From NCBI GenBank assembly GCA_002317385.1, contig DCJH01000011.1:10333-56537 (forward strand): a DNA stretch of 46,205 nucleotides, written 5' to 3'. This document shows positions 8,254-15,805 of the stretch, piece by piece. The position numbers were made by a program, and so were the translations under genes. Position 1 is the stretch's first letter. Each line of letters begins with the position of its first letter. Under the pieces are notes generated by a model. It was not told the origin of the DNA. It worked only from the letters and a program-made list of their open reading frames with translations, and did no database searches. This stretch comes from Prevotella sp. UBA1705. GTDB taxonomy: Bacteria; Bacteroidota; Bacteroidia; Bacteroidales; Bacteroidaceae.

Positions 8254-8334
8254 CGATTACTACCTTTTCGCCTCGCCTTAAGGTACTAATCGTCGTGCGA
8301 TTAGGTACTAATCCTCCCGCGATTCCTATCTTGA
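8254..8334. repeat. Array B of 17-bp palindromes at 22-bp period (4 units)
   Basis: Units start at 8254, 8276, 8298 and 8320, all 22 bp apart. They include CGATTACTACCTTTTCG (core on the minus strand), CCTTAAGGTACTAATCG and CGATTAGGTACTAATCC. The fourth unit is degenerate and resembles the degenerate unit at 2318 in array A. The array lies beyond the exoA terminator, so it should be transcribed little. Confidence 0.8.
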
Positions 8335-8385
8335 GGCAAAAGCCCCTGGGTGAGGCGGCACTGCGAGGTGGCAGACAGACACACA

Positions 8386-8415
8386 AAAGCCCGTATTCTC
8401 ACGAACACGGGCTTT
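8386..8415. terminator. Bidirectional terminator between exoA and the MORN-like gene
   Basis: Arms 8386-8398 and 8403-8415 (AAAGCCCGTATTC) pair with one mismatch around a 4-base loop. A runs on one side and T runs on the other make it usable from both strands, mainly for the minus gene that ends at 8445. Confidence 0.7.
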
Positions 8416-8444
8416 ACTTTGTTTAGTAGTTGCTTATTGTATTA

Positions 8445-8957
8445 TTATTGTAAGAGAGATCTAATTTCAGAGAGGGGACGCTTCTCCTGCTGTCCGTTCT
8501 GGCTGGTCACGGTGAAATAATCAAACCTTGACTTGCCATCCTGATAGGCGATGACAGCCACGCCTCCGTCTCGCAACTGGAGTGTGAAATAGCCGTGGCG
8601 CTTACCGTCGACATACTTGCCGTGGAGCTTCTCCTTGCCATTGACATAATAAGTAGTAACGTCTCCGTTGAAAACGGTGTTCTTGTCGTTACCGAGATCG
8701 ATGAAAGCGTAACCGCCTTCTGCCTTGAGTGTACCGTCCATGTAATAGTCTGTGAAGACGGCTTCCTTCTTCGAACCCTCACCCTGCGTCAGCAACAAGC
8801 GGTAGTAAGCTGCCTGATTGGCATTGGCTACCGATGTCTGGTCGGCTGCATAATAGATAGTATCTGCAACGACGGTTGCTGTTTCACTCACGTGCTTGCG
8901 TCCGAAGCTGGCAACGGACATGAGCAACATAGCTGAGATAAGAACGAAATGTTTCAT
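8445..8957 (-). CDS. Secreted MORN-repeat-like protein, function unknown
   Basis: The 170-residue protein has a signal peptide (MKHFVLISAMLLMSVASFG), so it is exported. The mature part contains repeated short strands of the MORN/YwqK type: YYMDGTLKAEGGY near 70-83 and YYVNGKEKLHGKYVDGKRHGYF near 103-124. Such repeats form open beta-hairpin stacks and in this phylum are found in many secreted proteins of unknown role. No catalytic residues are recognisable. A -7 box TACCTTTG lies about 40 bases before the ATG and a terminator follows, so it appears to be a single-gene unit. Confidence 0.75.
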   Translation of the reverse strand: MKHFVLISAMLLMSVASFGRKHVSETATVVADTIYYAADQTSVANANQAAYYRLLLTQGEGSKKEAVFTDYYMDGTLKAEGGYAFIDLGNDKNTVFNGDVTTYYVNGKEKLHGKYVDGKRHGYFTLQLRDGGVAVIAYQDGKSRFDYFTVTSQNGQQEKRPLSEIRSLLQ

Positions 8958-8997
8958 ACTTTATCTTCTTTCTTTTAGGTATTTATTATTTACGCTG

Positions 8998-9005
8998 CAA
9001 AGGTA
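8998..9005 (-). promoter_or_regulatory. -7 box TACCTTTG of the MORN-like gene
   Basis: Full match to TAnnTTTG on the minus strand, about 40 bases before the ATG at 8957. A TTG-like -33 candidate lies at 9028-9030 with a 22-base spacer. Confidence 0.6.
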
Positions 9006-9365
9006 TGCATAAAATATGAAATACGAGCAAGTATTTAACACTATTTTATCATTATTTTTCGCCAAGATATGAAGCGTATTATTTTTGCAGCTTAAAATAT
9101 GAAAGTATAAAGGATTTCTATAATAATCTGACAAAATGTAAACATGCTGGGGATTGTTTGCGTATCTAAAGGTTTATTAACTTACTAAGTGTCATAAATC
9201 AATGAAATAATGATTGTATTCATACCACAGTGCAATGTAGATGTTAATAGGTTGCTTACAGATTGTCTGTAAATAAAAAAGAAAAACATTTCAGATTGAT
9301 TTGAATCATGGTTTTGTGCTTTTCATAATGGTAGAAAAAGGCCTTGATTACATATCAAAACGCAA

Positions 9366-9409
9366 CGTCCGTACCCTCCCAGGTGTTTTTTCGGAGGAGG
9401 ATACGGACG
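9366..9409 (-). terminator. Terminator of the lysozyme operon
   Basis: Arms 9366-9379 and 9396-9409 pair over 14 bp with one wobble around a 16-base loop. On the minus strand the hairpin is followed by TTGCGTTTTGAT. It lies about 40 bases past the stop codon at 9448. Confidence 0.65.
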
Positions 9410-9447
9410 GAAAGATGGGGTGTTGAGGGCGTTTTCTGGCCTCGGAT

Positions 9448-10419
9448 TCAATATTTTGATGAGATGAGAAGATCTTTCAGGCTGGTGCCTTCGGCATAGA
9501 CGTCGAGGTCTACCGGTGTCTCTATACCGTCTACGACGCCCTGGTCGGAGTGCTGCCAGATGTTGTGGGTGCCGGCTCCGGCCACCACAGGCTGTCTCAT
9601 GTTGTAGTGGGCGAGGAACAGTCGGTAGCTGTTGAACCTCGGGGCAAGCATCTCATTATAGAAGCGCGCGTAGGAGTAGATGATGGGCGAACAGTGGTAA
9701 TGTTCCTCAATGAGCTTGATCATGAGGGCCAGATTGGTCTGAATCTCCTCGCGCGTCCAGCCTGCCACGCCTTCCTGCTCAATGTCGATGACGGGGGCAA
9801 GGACCTGGATGCGTCGGTCTACAATGCCATAGAAATTGCGGAACTGGTCTTGAACGCTACTCTTTGAGGTGAGATAATGGTAGGAACCGAAGGGTATCTT
9901 GGCTTTGCGCACGCCTGCCACGTTCTGCGTGTAATATTCGTCCACGAGGTCGCTACCCTCCGTAGCCTTGATATAGACAAACTGCACGCAGGTGTCCAAG
10001 GCCACGCGGTCCCAGTCGATAAGTCCCTGATGATGGGAGACATCTATGCCGTTGTAGTCGAGTCGGATGTGCTTGTTGGTCGATTGGGCACCGAACACCC
10101 CATTGCCGAGGTCGGTCTCCTTGCTCGTGAGCGACTGCAGCAGGCCGGGCGCAAATAGTGCCATGCCAATGACGAAGAAGGAGATGATGACAAATAGGAT
10201 GGCGGCCACCTTAAGAATCTTGGCTCGGATGATGCGCCTGCGCTTTTTCTTGCGGTGCTCCAGATAGGCTTGGTATTCTTCACGATGGTGATGATGGTGA
10301 TGATGCACGTGCTCATGCTCATGGTGGTGATGCTCATGGTCATGATGATGATGGTGGTGTTCTTCCGCCGCGTGTGGGCGCTGGTGGTCTGGATTGGGGT
10401 TATTCTGAGTTTCTGTCAT
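9448..10419 (-). CDS. Membrane-anchored GH25 lysozyme with His-rich cytoplasmic tail
   Basis: The 323-residue protein has three parts. Residues 1-50 are extraordinarily His-rich, with 20 His among residues 21-45. Residues 55-66 are basic (RKKKRRRIIR) and lead into one transmembrane helix at about 70-91, giving an N-in orientation. Residues about 120-315 form a GH25 lysozyme domain with GIDVSHHQG (D126) and the catalytic pair in VIDIEQEG (D212, E214). GH25 enzymes cleave the N-acetylmuramic acid to N-acetylglucosamine bond, here facing the periplasm. The start overlaps the end of the upstream TonB_C gene by 20 bp, so the genes are translationally coupled. The His tail may bind zinc, nickel or copper; that is inference. 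Confidence 0.88.
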   Translation of the reverse strand: MTETQNNPNPDHQRPHAAEEHHHHHHDHEHHHHEHEHVHHHHHHHREEYQAYLEHRKKKRRRIIRAKILKVAAILFVIISFFVIGMALFAPGLLQSLTSKETDLGNGVFGAQSTNKHIRLDYNGIDVSHHQGLIDWDRVALDTCVQFVYIKATEGSDLVDEYYTQNVAGVRKAKIPFGSYHYLTSKSSVQDQFRNFYGIVDRRIQVLAPVIDIEQEGVAGWTREEIQTNLALMIKLIEEHYHCSPIIYSYARFYNEMLAPRFNSYRLFLAHYNMRQPVVAGAGTHNIWQHSDQGVVDGIETPVDLDVYAEGTSLKDLLISSKY

Positions 10420-11548
10420 GAGTTATGTTTTCTTGATAGGATATGGGTAGAAACATTCTGACGCATTCGGGCTGCCCCTTGAGGCACCCGGGGGTGAACT
10501 TAGGCATGCCTTTCACGAGGTTCACTGCATGGCGATCGCACTCCGGAGTGAGCGGACTGACCACGCGCACATTGTGACTTTCCCCTTGCTTGTCGATGAC
10601 AAACGACACCAGGAGCTTGCCCGTGACAGGATTTTTGGGTCGGGGAAAATTGGCGATATACTGGCTCAGGGCTGCCGTTCCGCCCTTGAACTCCGGCATT
10701 TCATCTACATTCTTATATATGGTGTCGCCTTTCCAGGTGGTGGGGAGCACCGTAAATTGGGGTGAACCTGGGGGCAGGGGCTTCTCAATGAGTTTGCGTC
10801 CGTCTTTCGAGATGATGCTCCTCACCAGGTCGTAAGGCATCGCCGTGTCGTAGTTCAGGGTCTCGGTCTGGGTCATGCAGGTCACGTGGAATCCCACATT
10901 TCTGCCTTGCTGCAGCAGCCAGATGCCGTCGATGGCTGCCCCTGTGAGCTCCATGTAATCGTCGTCGGCCAGTGGGGCGAATAGCTGCGCATAGAATTCT
11001 TGGGGCGCCTCGCCTGAGTTGGTGACGCTTTGCCTGATAAATTCGTTGGTGGTGAATACCTTCTGTCGCTCAATATCGTAGATGCAATATTGGGTGAGGG
11101 CCCTTGGTTTCACGGCCGAGAGGCTTTCGGGCTCGGCCTTGAAGGTCAGTTTGTAGCATATCCAATGGCCGGAATCATACGATTTGATGTGTGCATTGGC
11201 CGTGATATAGCAGAAATGCTTGTCGTCGGGAATACTCTTCAGGGGTGCCTTGACGGGCTGCCCAAGGCTGTTTTGGTAGGCCTGATAGGCCGAATCGAGG
11301 TGGGAAGTGTTGTATTCGAAGAGTTTCTCGATGATATATTGCTGCAGCACAGTCGCCTTGCTGAAGCTGTATCCGAGTATTTCGGGCCACTCCAGGTCGA
11401 TGTCTACCACGTTGAAATCCTCCCCATTCTGCAGAAACAGGTGGTCCTTTACATATTGAACAGAGTAGCGTTGGGCCGTATTGTCCAGCGTCTGCGCCCT
11501 TAATGCCATGGGCAAGAAGAGCAAAACGAGGGTCAATAGCCGCTTCAT
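10400..11548 (-). CDS. Secreted protein with C-terminal TonB (TonB_C) domain
   Basis: The product has 382 residues from ATG 11548. An upstream ATG at 11563 is open in frame, but GGAGGAAG lies between the two and the signal peptide starts at MKRLLTLVLLFLPMALRAQ, so 11548 is chosen. That ATG overlaps the stop of the previous gene as ATGA. The middle (about 25-270) is not recognised. Residues about 283-378 are a TonB_C domain (MPEFKGGTAALSQYI, GKLLVSFVIDKQGESHNVRVVS, MPKFTPG, MFLPISY). Bacteroidetes have many such periplasmic proteins not linked to a dedicated transporter. It is coupled to a DUF4251 lipoprotein before it and a lysozyme after it, suggesting an envelope role. Confidence 0.82.
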   Translation of the reverse strand: MKRLLTLVLLFLPMALRAQTLDNTAQRYSVQYVKDHLFLQNGEDFNVVDIDLEWPEILGYSFSKATVLQQYIIEKLFEYNTSHLDSAYQAYQNSLGQPVKAPLKSIPDDKHFCYITANAHIKSYDSGHWICYKLTFKAEPESLSAVKPRALTQYCIYDIERQKVFTTNEFIRQSVTNSGEAPQEFYAQLFAPLADDDYMELTGAAIDGIWLLQQGRNVGFHVTCMTQTETLNYDTAMPYDLVRSIISKDGRKLIEKPLPPGSPQFTVLPTTWKGDTIYKNVDEMPEFKGGTAALSQYIANFPRPKNPVTGKLLVSFVIDKQGESHNVRVVSPLTPECDRHAVNLVKGMPKFTPGCLKGQPECVRMFLPISYQENITHDRNSE

Positions 11549-12048
11549 CGCTCTTCCTCCCATCTCATCTCGCCGCTGAACGAGATTGGTTCTCGGTCGC
11601 TTGGAAATACGTCGAGCATAGCCTTGCCGTTGGCAAAGATGTCGATTTGGTAGACCATCTGGTCCAAACGGTTCTGAGTTCGCAGGGTGACGCGGTAGCA
11701 GTCTTTCTTCGTCTGTTCCACAACATACCCCATGAGAGGTGTCTCAAAGTCGAGCGGACTGCGGTTGTCGTAGCTCATATCGGCCCGATAGGCCACGCCG
11801 AAATAGGGCAGATAGCTGTTGATGGAGTCGCCGTCTACCCTGACGGAATAGCCGGGAGTGATGTAGCGCGCACTTCCCCGTCGTGGCATCACGTAGTCGA
11901 AGTCTAAAGTAAAGGTTCTGTTGTTGAGCGAATCGGCCAGTTGGATGAACTGCCTGCGCTGCTGGGCATACTTCTGTTCGGTGGTCTTCGAAGTGGTACA
12001 GGCCACCAAACAGCATACGATGGCGAATAATCCTAATAGATTTTTCAT
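11545..12048 (-). CDS. DUF4251 lipoprotein
   Basis: The 167-residue protein begins MKNLLGLFAIVCCLVAC, a lipoprotein signal with Cys17. The mature part contains SINSYLPYFGVAYRADMSYDNRSPLDF, the hallmark of DUF4251, a Bacteroidetes family of unknown function predicted to be beta-rich. It is the first gene of a minus-strand group; its stop overlaps the next ATG by four bases. No full TAnnTTTG box is seen upstream; TATATTCG near 12070 is one mismatch away and could serve. Confidence 0.8.
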   Translation of the reverse strand: MKNLLGLFAIVCCLVACTTSKTTEQKYAQQRRQFIQLADSLNNRTFTLDFDYVMPRRGSARYITPGYSVRVDGDSINSYLPYFGVAYRADMSYDNRSPLDFETPLMGYVVEQTKKDCYRVTLRTQNRLDQMVYQIDIFANGKAMLDVFPSDREPISFSGEMRWEEER

Positions 12049-12192
12049 ATTGTCCGCAATTTCTTGCGAATATACTCATTTTATTTCAAATATCTGTTCT
12101 TTTTGCCGCTTTTTAGTTTTTAAGCTCTCATTGCGCAGAAAATTGTCGAGGAGAAAAGCCGGAATATCCTGCCACCTTTCGCTATTATTTCC

Positions 12193-12200
12193 TATCTTTG
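12193..12200 (+). promoter_or_regulatory. -7 box TATCTTTG of the SDR gene
   Basis: Full match to the -7 consensus, 32 bases before ATG 12233. No clear -33 box. Confidence 0.55.
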
Positions 12201-12232
12201 CGCATAGAAATCGTTTAAAACCCATAAGAAAT

Positions 12233-12979
12233 ATGAAACGAACAGTATTGATTACCGGAGCGACAAGCGGGATTGGTGAGGCTTGCGCACGTAAATTTGC
12301 CGAAGGCGGCTACCGACTCATCCTGACCGGACGGCGCGCTGAGTTGCTGGAGAAGTTGAAATCATCGCTCGAAACCGAGGTGCTGACCCTCTGTTTTGAC
12401 GTGCGCGACCGCGAGGCTTCGCGCCAGGCGGTGGAGAGTATTCCGGCAGATTGGAAGGCGATTGACGTGCTGATCAACAACGCCGGACTCGCCCAGGGAC
12501 TGGAACCGGAGTATGAAGGCGACGTGGAAGACTGGGATAGGATGATAGATACCAACATCAAGGGCCTGCTCACCATGACCCGTCTCATCGTGCCGGGCAT
12601 GGTGAGCCGCAACCACGGCCACGTGATCAACATCGGAAGTGTGGCCGGCGACGGTGCCTACTTGGGGGGAAACGTCTACTGTGCCACCAAGGCGGCAGTG
12701 AAAACACTGTCTGACGGTCTTCGCTTAGACGTGGCACACTCAGCCGTCAGAGTGACCAACCTCAAGCCAGGACTGGTGGAAACCAACTTTAGCAACGTGC
12801 GTTTCCATGGCGACGCGGCCCGCGCCGAGAATGTTTACAAGGGTATCAAGCCGCTGACCGGTGCCGATATTGCCGACGTGGCCTACTATGCTGCCTCGGC
12901 TCCGGAGCATGTTCAGATAGCCGAAGTGCTCATCTTGGCCACTCATCAGGGCAGCGGCAGCTACATTGTGAGGGTATAA
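12233..12979 (+). CDS. Short-chain dehydrogenase/reductase (YdfG-like)
   Basis: The product has 248 residues from ATG 12233; the frame is open far upstream, but the fold begins at MKRTVLITGATSGIG just after the -7 box. It has the classical SDR features: cofactor loop TGATSGIG (8-15), NNAG (82-85), catalytic Ser136 and the YxxxK pair Tyr149/Lys153. The Arg-rich segment after strand 2 (LTGRR, 31-35) suggests NADP preference. The closest type by sequence feel is the YdfG/serine 3-dehydrogenase-like group, acting on small 3-hydroxy acids, but the substrate is not provable here. It is a single-gene unit closed by a terminator at 13002. Confidence 0.88.
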   Translation: MKRTVLITGATSGIGEACARKFAEGGYRLILTGRRAELLEKLKSSLETEVLTLCFDVRDREASRQAVESIPADWKAIDVLINNAGLAQGLEPEYEGDVEDWDRMIDTNIKGLLTMTRLIVPGMVSRNHGHVINIGSVAGDGAYLGGNVYCATKAAVKTLSDGLRLDVAHSAVRVTNLKPGLVETNFSNVRFHGDAARAENVYKGIKPLTGADIADVAYYAASAPEHVQIAEVLILATHQGSGSYIVRV

Positions 12980-13001
12980 GGCTATACCATTATATATATA
13001 G

Positions 13002-13046
13002 GCGCGGATGGCGACTGCTCAAGGCAGCGGCTATCCGCGCTTTTTT
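13002..13046 (+). terminator. Intrinsic terminator of the SDR gene
   Basis: GCGCGGAT (13002-13009) pairs with ATCCGCGC (13033-13040), followed by TTTTTT. Confidence 0.8.
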
Positions 13047-13049
13047 GAT

Positions 13050-13090
13050 GGCGAGGCAGCTCCTCAAGGCAGGGAGATACATGCCTCGCC
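13050..13090. other. Second hairpin in the convergent SDR / beta-barrel gap
   Basis: GGCGAGGCA (13050-13058) pairs with TGCCTCGCC (13082-13090). Its loop and the loop of the preceding terminator share CTCAAGGCAG, so the two hairpins may be related copies. No T run follows on the minus strand. Confidence 0.5.
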
Positions 13091-13100
13091 GATGTGGCAT

Positions 13101-13697
13101 TTAGAAGTGGTAGTACACCGAAGCCATGATGTTGTGCAGGTGTTTGCTGCCTTGATAGGTGGGGTAGTGCTTGGCCACGTTGTTCAATCCGATGTTTCCC
13201 TCCACGCCCAAGCGGAATTTTCCCAGTTGGTAGAGCACGCTGGGCTGCAGGCCCAAGGCAAAAGTCCTGAGCTTGGTCTGGCCATCAATGGGGTCGTTGG
13301 GGTTGGCATCGTTATAGTATTTGTCATGATTGATGTCGAAACTGAATACCGGTCCCAGTCCCAGCACCCATCCGTTGCCCTGTCCCGCCACGTGATATTG
13401 CAGCGTGAGGGGTATATCCACAAAGGAGAAGTAGTCTTGGTCGGCACCTTCCGGGGGTGTTAAACTTCCCTCCCACTCGGTGCGGAGCGCCACTGCCGGC
13501 ATCGCCGACCAATGCTCGGAGAAGTAGTAATTCAGTCCGTAGCCTATCCGAAGGGCTGTTCCCGACTGGCTTTTGCCATCGGTATGGTCTATGAAAAGAC
13601 CGCCGGAGGCGAAGATGTTGTGTTCCCATTTCTTAGTCTGGGCATGGCCTTGACACAGACTTGCCGCCATGATGATGGCTAAAATTGTTGTTTTCAT
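13101..13697 (-). CDS. Outer-membrane beta-barrel protein
   Basis: The 198-residue protein has a signal peptide (MKTTILAIIMAASLCQGHAQ) and alternating hydrophobic strands with aromatic girdles (IRIGYGLNYYF-like segments, WVLGLGPVFSF). It ends in an aromatic residue within MASVYYHF, the usual C-terminal sorting strand for outer-membrane barrels. About eight strands would fit a small PorT/OmpW-size barrel. The ligand or role is unknown. It follows the GNAT-glycosylase fusion gene by 30 bp and is probably the last gene of that minus-strand operon. Confidence 0.78.
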   Translation of the reverse strand: MKTTILAIIMAASLCQGHAQTKKWEHNIFASGGLFIDHTDGKSQSGTALRIGYGLNYYFSEHWSAMPAVALRTEWEGSLTPPEGADQDYFSFVDIPLTLQYHVAGQGNGWVLGLGPVFSFDINHDKYYNDANPNDPIDGQTKLRTFALGLQPSVLYQLGKFRLGVEGNIGLNNVAKHYPTYQGSKHLHNIMASVYYHF

Positions 13698-13727
13698 TGT
13701 GGTATTTGATATTGGGAGAGTGCCTGT

Positions 13728-14876
13728 CTAATCATCCACCATGGTGCATCCTTGGGCCAATTCGGCATAGCGGAAGCAGCCGGGACGGTGGTCGTTGATG
13801 ATGCCGATGGCCTGCAGGTGACTATATATAATGGTGGAGCCCACATAGCAGAAGCCGCGCCGCTTAAGGTCGAGCGCCACGCGGTCGGAGAGTTCGTTGA
13901 GCGTGACCCACTGGTCGGCATGCGACCGATAGAGCAGCGAGCGCCCCTCGGTGAAACTCCAGATATAGTTGTCGAACGAACCGAACTCCTGCGCCACCTT
14001 GACAAAGGCGCGGGCATTGGTAATCATGCCCTCAATCTTGCGGCGCGAACGAATCATTCCCTCGGTGCCCATGATGCGCTCTACGTCGGCCTCGGTGAAT
14101 TTCGCCACCACATGGGCATCGAAGTTTGCGAAGCAGCGGCGGAAAATCTCCCGCCGCTGCAGCATCATCTGCCACGAAAGTCCGCACGACATCGACTCCA
14201 TGAGCAGGAACATATAGTGCCGTTGCTCGTCGTGCAGGGGCACTCCCCACTCTTCATCGTGGTATTTCTCAGAGAGTTCGTCGGCCCGTGCCCACGCACA
14301 TTTCACAGGATACTGCAGATGTCGCATGGCGTGGCCGCCCCACTCGGCATCGCCCACATAGCGGAATCCCAGCCGCTGATAGAGCTTCTCGGCCTTGGGA
14401 TTGCCTTGGTCCACGAGCAGGCCCACGGGCTGGTCGTCGCCGTGGGCATTGATCATGGCGCGGAGCAGCTGTCCGGCTATGCCCTGCTGCCTGAACTCGG
14501 GCTTTACGGCCAGCGAGTCCAGATAGAATTCGCCTGTCTGAGTCTCATCGTCCATGCCCTCGAAGTCTTGTCCCAGATGCTGACGGGCAGCATCGAAGAA
14601 GGCTTGCCTGAGCTGTTGCAGGTCGCCACCGTCGTAGCCCACGCATATGCCGGCCAGCACGCCACGACTTGTGGTGGCCACCAGCGCGTTACGATAGCTA
14701 TACTGGCTATGCTCCGTCTCCACGAGTTGGGTCATCATCGCGTGGAAATCTTCGAGCGAATGGTGGGGCCCCGCAAAGTTTTTGCAGCAGTCGTGATTCA
14801 TGGCAAGCATGATGAGAGTGGCGATTTCGGAGGCCTGCTCCTTGGTGGCGGGCCTGATGTGGATATGGGTTTTCAT
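13728..14876 (-). CDS. GNAT acetyltransferase fused to 3-methyladenine DNA glycosylase I
   Basis: This 382-residue protein joins two enzymes. Residues about 1-190 are a GNAT domain, with LDSLAVKPEFRQQGIAGQLL (119-138) as the acetyl-CoA-binding segment and KAEKLYQRLGFRYVGD (161-176) as the typical last part. Residues 193-382 are a Tag-type glycosylase that removes 3-methyladenine from DNA. The zinc ligands C193, H206, H363 and C367 and the base-pocket residues Y205, W210, E227 and W235 occur at the spacing I recall for E. coli Tag. All key residues of both halves are kept, so the fusion looks functional. The acetyl acceptor is unknown. It lies 25 bp after a TPR-like gene and 30 bp before a beta-barrel gene. 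Confidence 0.9.
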   Translation of the reverse strand: MKTHIHIRPATKEQASEIATLIMLAMNHDCCKNFAGPHHSLEDFHAMMTQLVETEHSQYSYRNALVATTSRGVLAGICVGYDGGDLQQLRQAFFDAARQHLGQDFEGMDDETQTGEFYLDSLAVKPEFRQQGIAGQLLRAMINAHGDDQPVGLLVDQGNPKAEKLYQRLGFRYVGDAEWGGHAMRHLQYPVKCAWARADELSEKYHDEEWGVPLHDEQRHYMFLLMESMSCGLSWQMMLQRREIFRRCFANFDAHVVAKFTEADVERIMGTEGMIRSRRKIEGMITNARAFVKVAQEFGSFDNYIWSFTEGRSLLYRSHADQWVTLNELSDRVALDLKRRGFCYVGSTIIYSHLQAIGIINDHRPGCFRYAELAQGCTMVDD

Positions 14877-14901
14877 GTCGATGTCTGTTTGAGGATGAAT
14901 G

Positions 14902-15726
14902 CTACTGGCCGATATATCGGTCGGCCAGAGGCGCCATGCGCTGGTAGAAGAGCGTCTGCTCGACCTCGGTCACAGGCGTATATTCGGCCAATATGCGGCC
15001 TATGCGCTCCACGTTGGCTGGCAGTGTCTGTCCCGCCTTCTTGCGGGCGGCCATGCTTTTGCGTATCTCGTAGGCTGCCCGTGTGGGTTCGGGCATCTGC
15101 AGCAGCTCGGCCAGGCGGGCCCGATAGCCCATGTTGAACGTCTCTTTCTGCTGATGCGAAATGGCCTGGCAGAGCAGGGCAACCTTCAGTCGCGGCTCGG
15201 CCACCAGCTCGGCCAGCTCTGCATAGAGGTAGCTGTCGTGGTATCGTTGCAGCAGCTGACGGTAGAGGGCTACGGCCTGCGACTTGAGTTTCACCCTCAC
15301 ATAGAGCTGGGCGAGGTGGCGTAGGTTGTCTTTGTTGCTCGGATTGTGTTGCAACGCCTTGCGGAAAAACGGCATCACGCCCTTGATATATTGCTCCGAG
15401 CGCTCGGCAATGCCACTCATGAGACGGTTGGTGATGCGCTGCCCGAGCGACGGGATGACCCGCCCGTTGCGCCGCTCGCCGTCCCAGTCGGTGTCGGCCA
15501 GGCGCATAGCGTAGTCTACGAAGTAGGCCAGGTTGAAATTGGGAATCACTTTGTCGAGGCCCAGCGCATTGTGGATGATGGCCTTGTTGCCCATCAAGTC
15601 GTTGTCTACGAGCTGCGGGTAGGCCAGCGTCATGTTGTAGAGCAGTCGGCGTGCCTCGTCGATGGCTCCCTCCTTGAGTTTCCTTTTGAACTCAGTGTTC
15701 ATCTCCCAAAATGCGTTTTTCTCCAT
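14902..15726 (-). CDS. Helical TPR-like cytoplasmic protein, function unknown
   Basis: The frame is open from 15780, but a -7 box (TATATTTG at 15746-15753) lies inside that extension. ATG 15726, giving MEKNAFWEMNTEF, is therefore the likely start (274 residues). There is no signal peptide. The sequence is helical; residues about 110-215 look like TPR units (FFRKALQHNPSNKDNLRHLAQLYVR, AVALYRQLLQRY). The N-terminal part contains NKAIIHNALGLD and PNFNLAYFVDYAMRL, which look conserved but which I cannot assign to a named family. It heads a probable minus-strand operon with the GNAT-Tag fusion and the beta-barrel gene. Confidence 0.72.
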   Translation of the reverse strand: MEKNAFWEMNTEFKRKLKEGAIDEARRLLYNMTLAYPQLVDNDLMGNKAIIHNALGLDKVIPNFNLAYFVDYAMRLADTDWDGERRNGRVIPSLGQRITNRLMSGIAERSEQYIKGVMPFFRKALQHNPSNKDNLRHLAQLYVRVKLKSQAVALYRQLLQRYHDSYLYAELAELVAEPRLKVALLCQAISHQQKETFNMGYRARLAELLQMPEPTRAAYEIRKSMAARKKAGQTLPANVERIGRILAEYTPVTEVEQTLFYQRMAPLADRYIGQ

Positions 15727-15745
15727 TTTCTTGCACGCTTTGATG

Positions 15746-15753
15746 CAAATATA
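15746..15753 (-). promoter_or_regulatory. -7 box TATATTTG of the TPR-like gene
   Basis: Full match to TAnnTTTG on the minus strand, 19 bases before ATG 15726. It decides the start, because the longer reading frame begins upstream of it. Confidence 0.55.
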
Positions 15754-15787
15754 ACGAAAAGTTTCGACCTGATAGCCCATTTTTTAG

Positions 15788-15795
15788 TATTTTTG
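15788..15795 (+). promoter_or_regulatory. -7 box TATTTTTG of the HD hydrolase gene
   Basis: Full consensus match; the ATG at 15806 lies 10 bases after the box, giving a leader of only about 5 nt. It is divergent from the TPR-like promoter with about 35 bp between the boxes. Confidence 0.6.
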
Positions 15796-15805
15796 CAATC
15801 GGAGA

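Larger units (their letters stand above)
8080..8444. other. Convergent gap with two terminators and array B
   Basis: These 365 bases hold no gene. They contain the exoA terminator (8121-8174), repeat array B (8254-8334) and a bidirectional terminator (8386-8415). Confidence 0.75.
8958..9447. other. AT-rich non-coding gap
   Basis: These 490 bases hold the promoter of the MORN-like gene near 9000 and the lysozyme terminator at 9366-9409. Between them (about 9030-9360) the sequence is AT-rich with no open frame or repeat that I can support. Confidence 0.6.

Noticed and set aside
13752..15137. 461-codon plus-strand ORF antisense to the GNAT-Tag fusion and TPR-like genes
   Set aside because: Both minus-strand proteins are clearly real; the antisense frame has no promoter and no recognisable domain.
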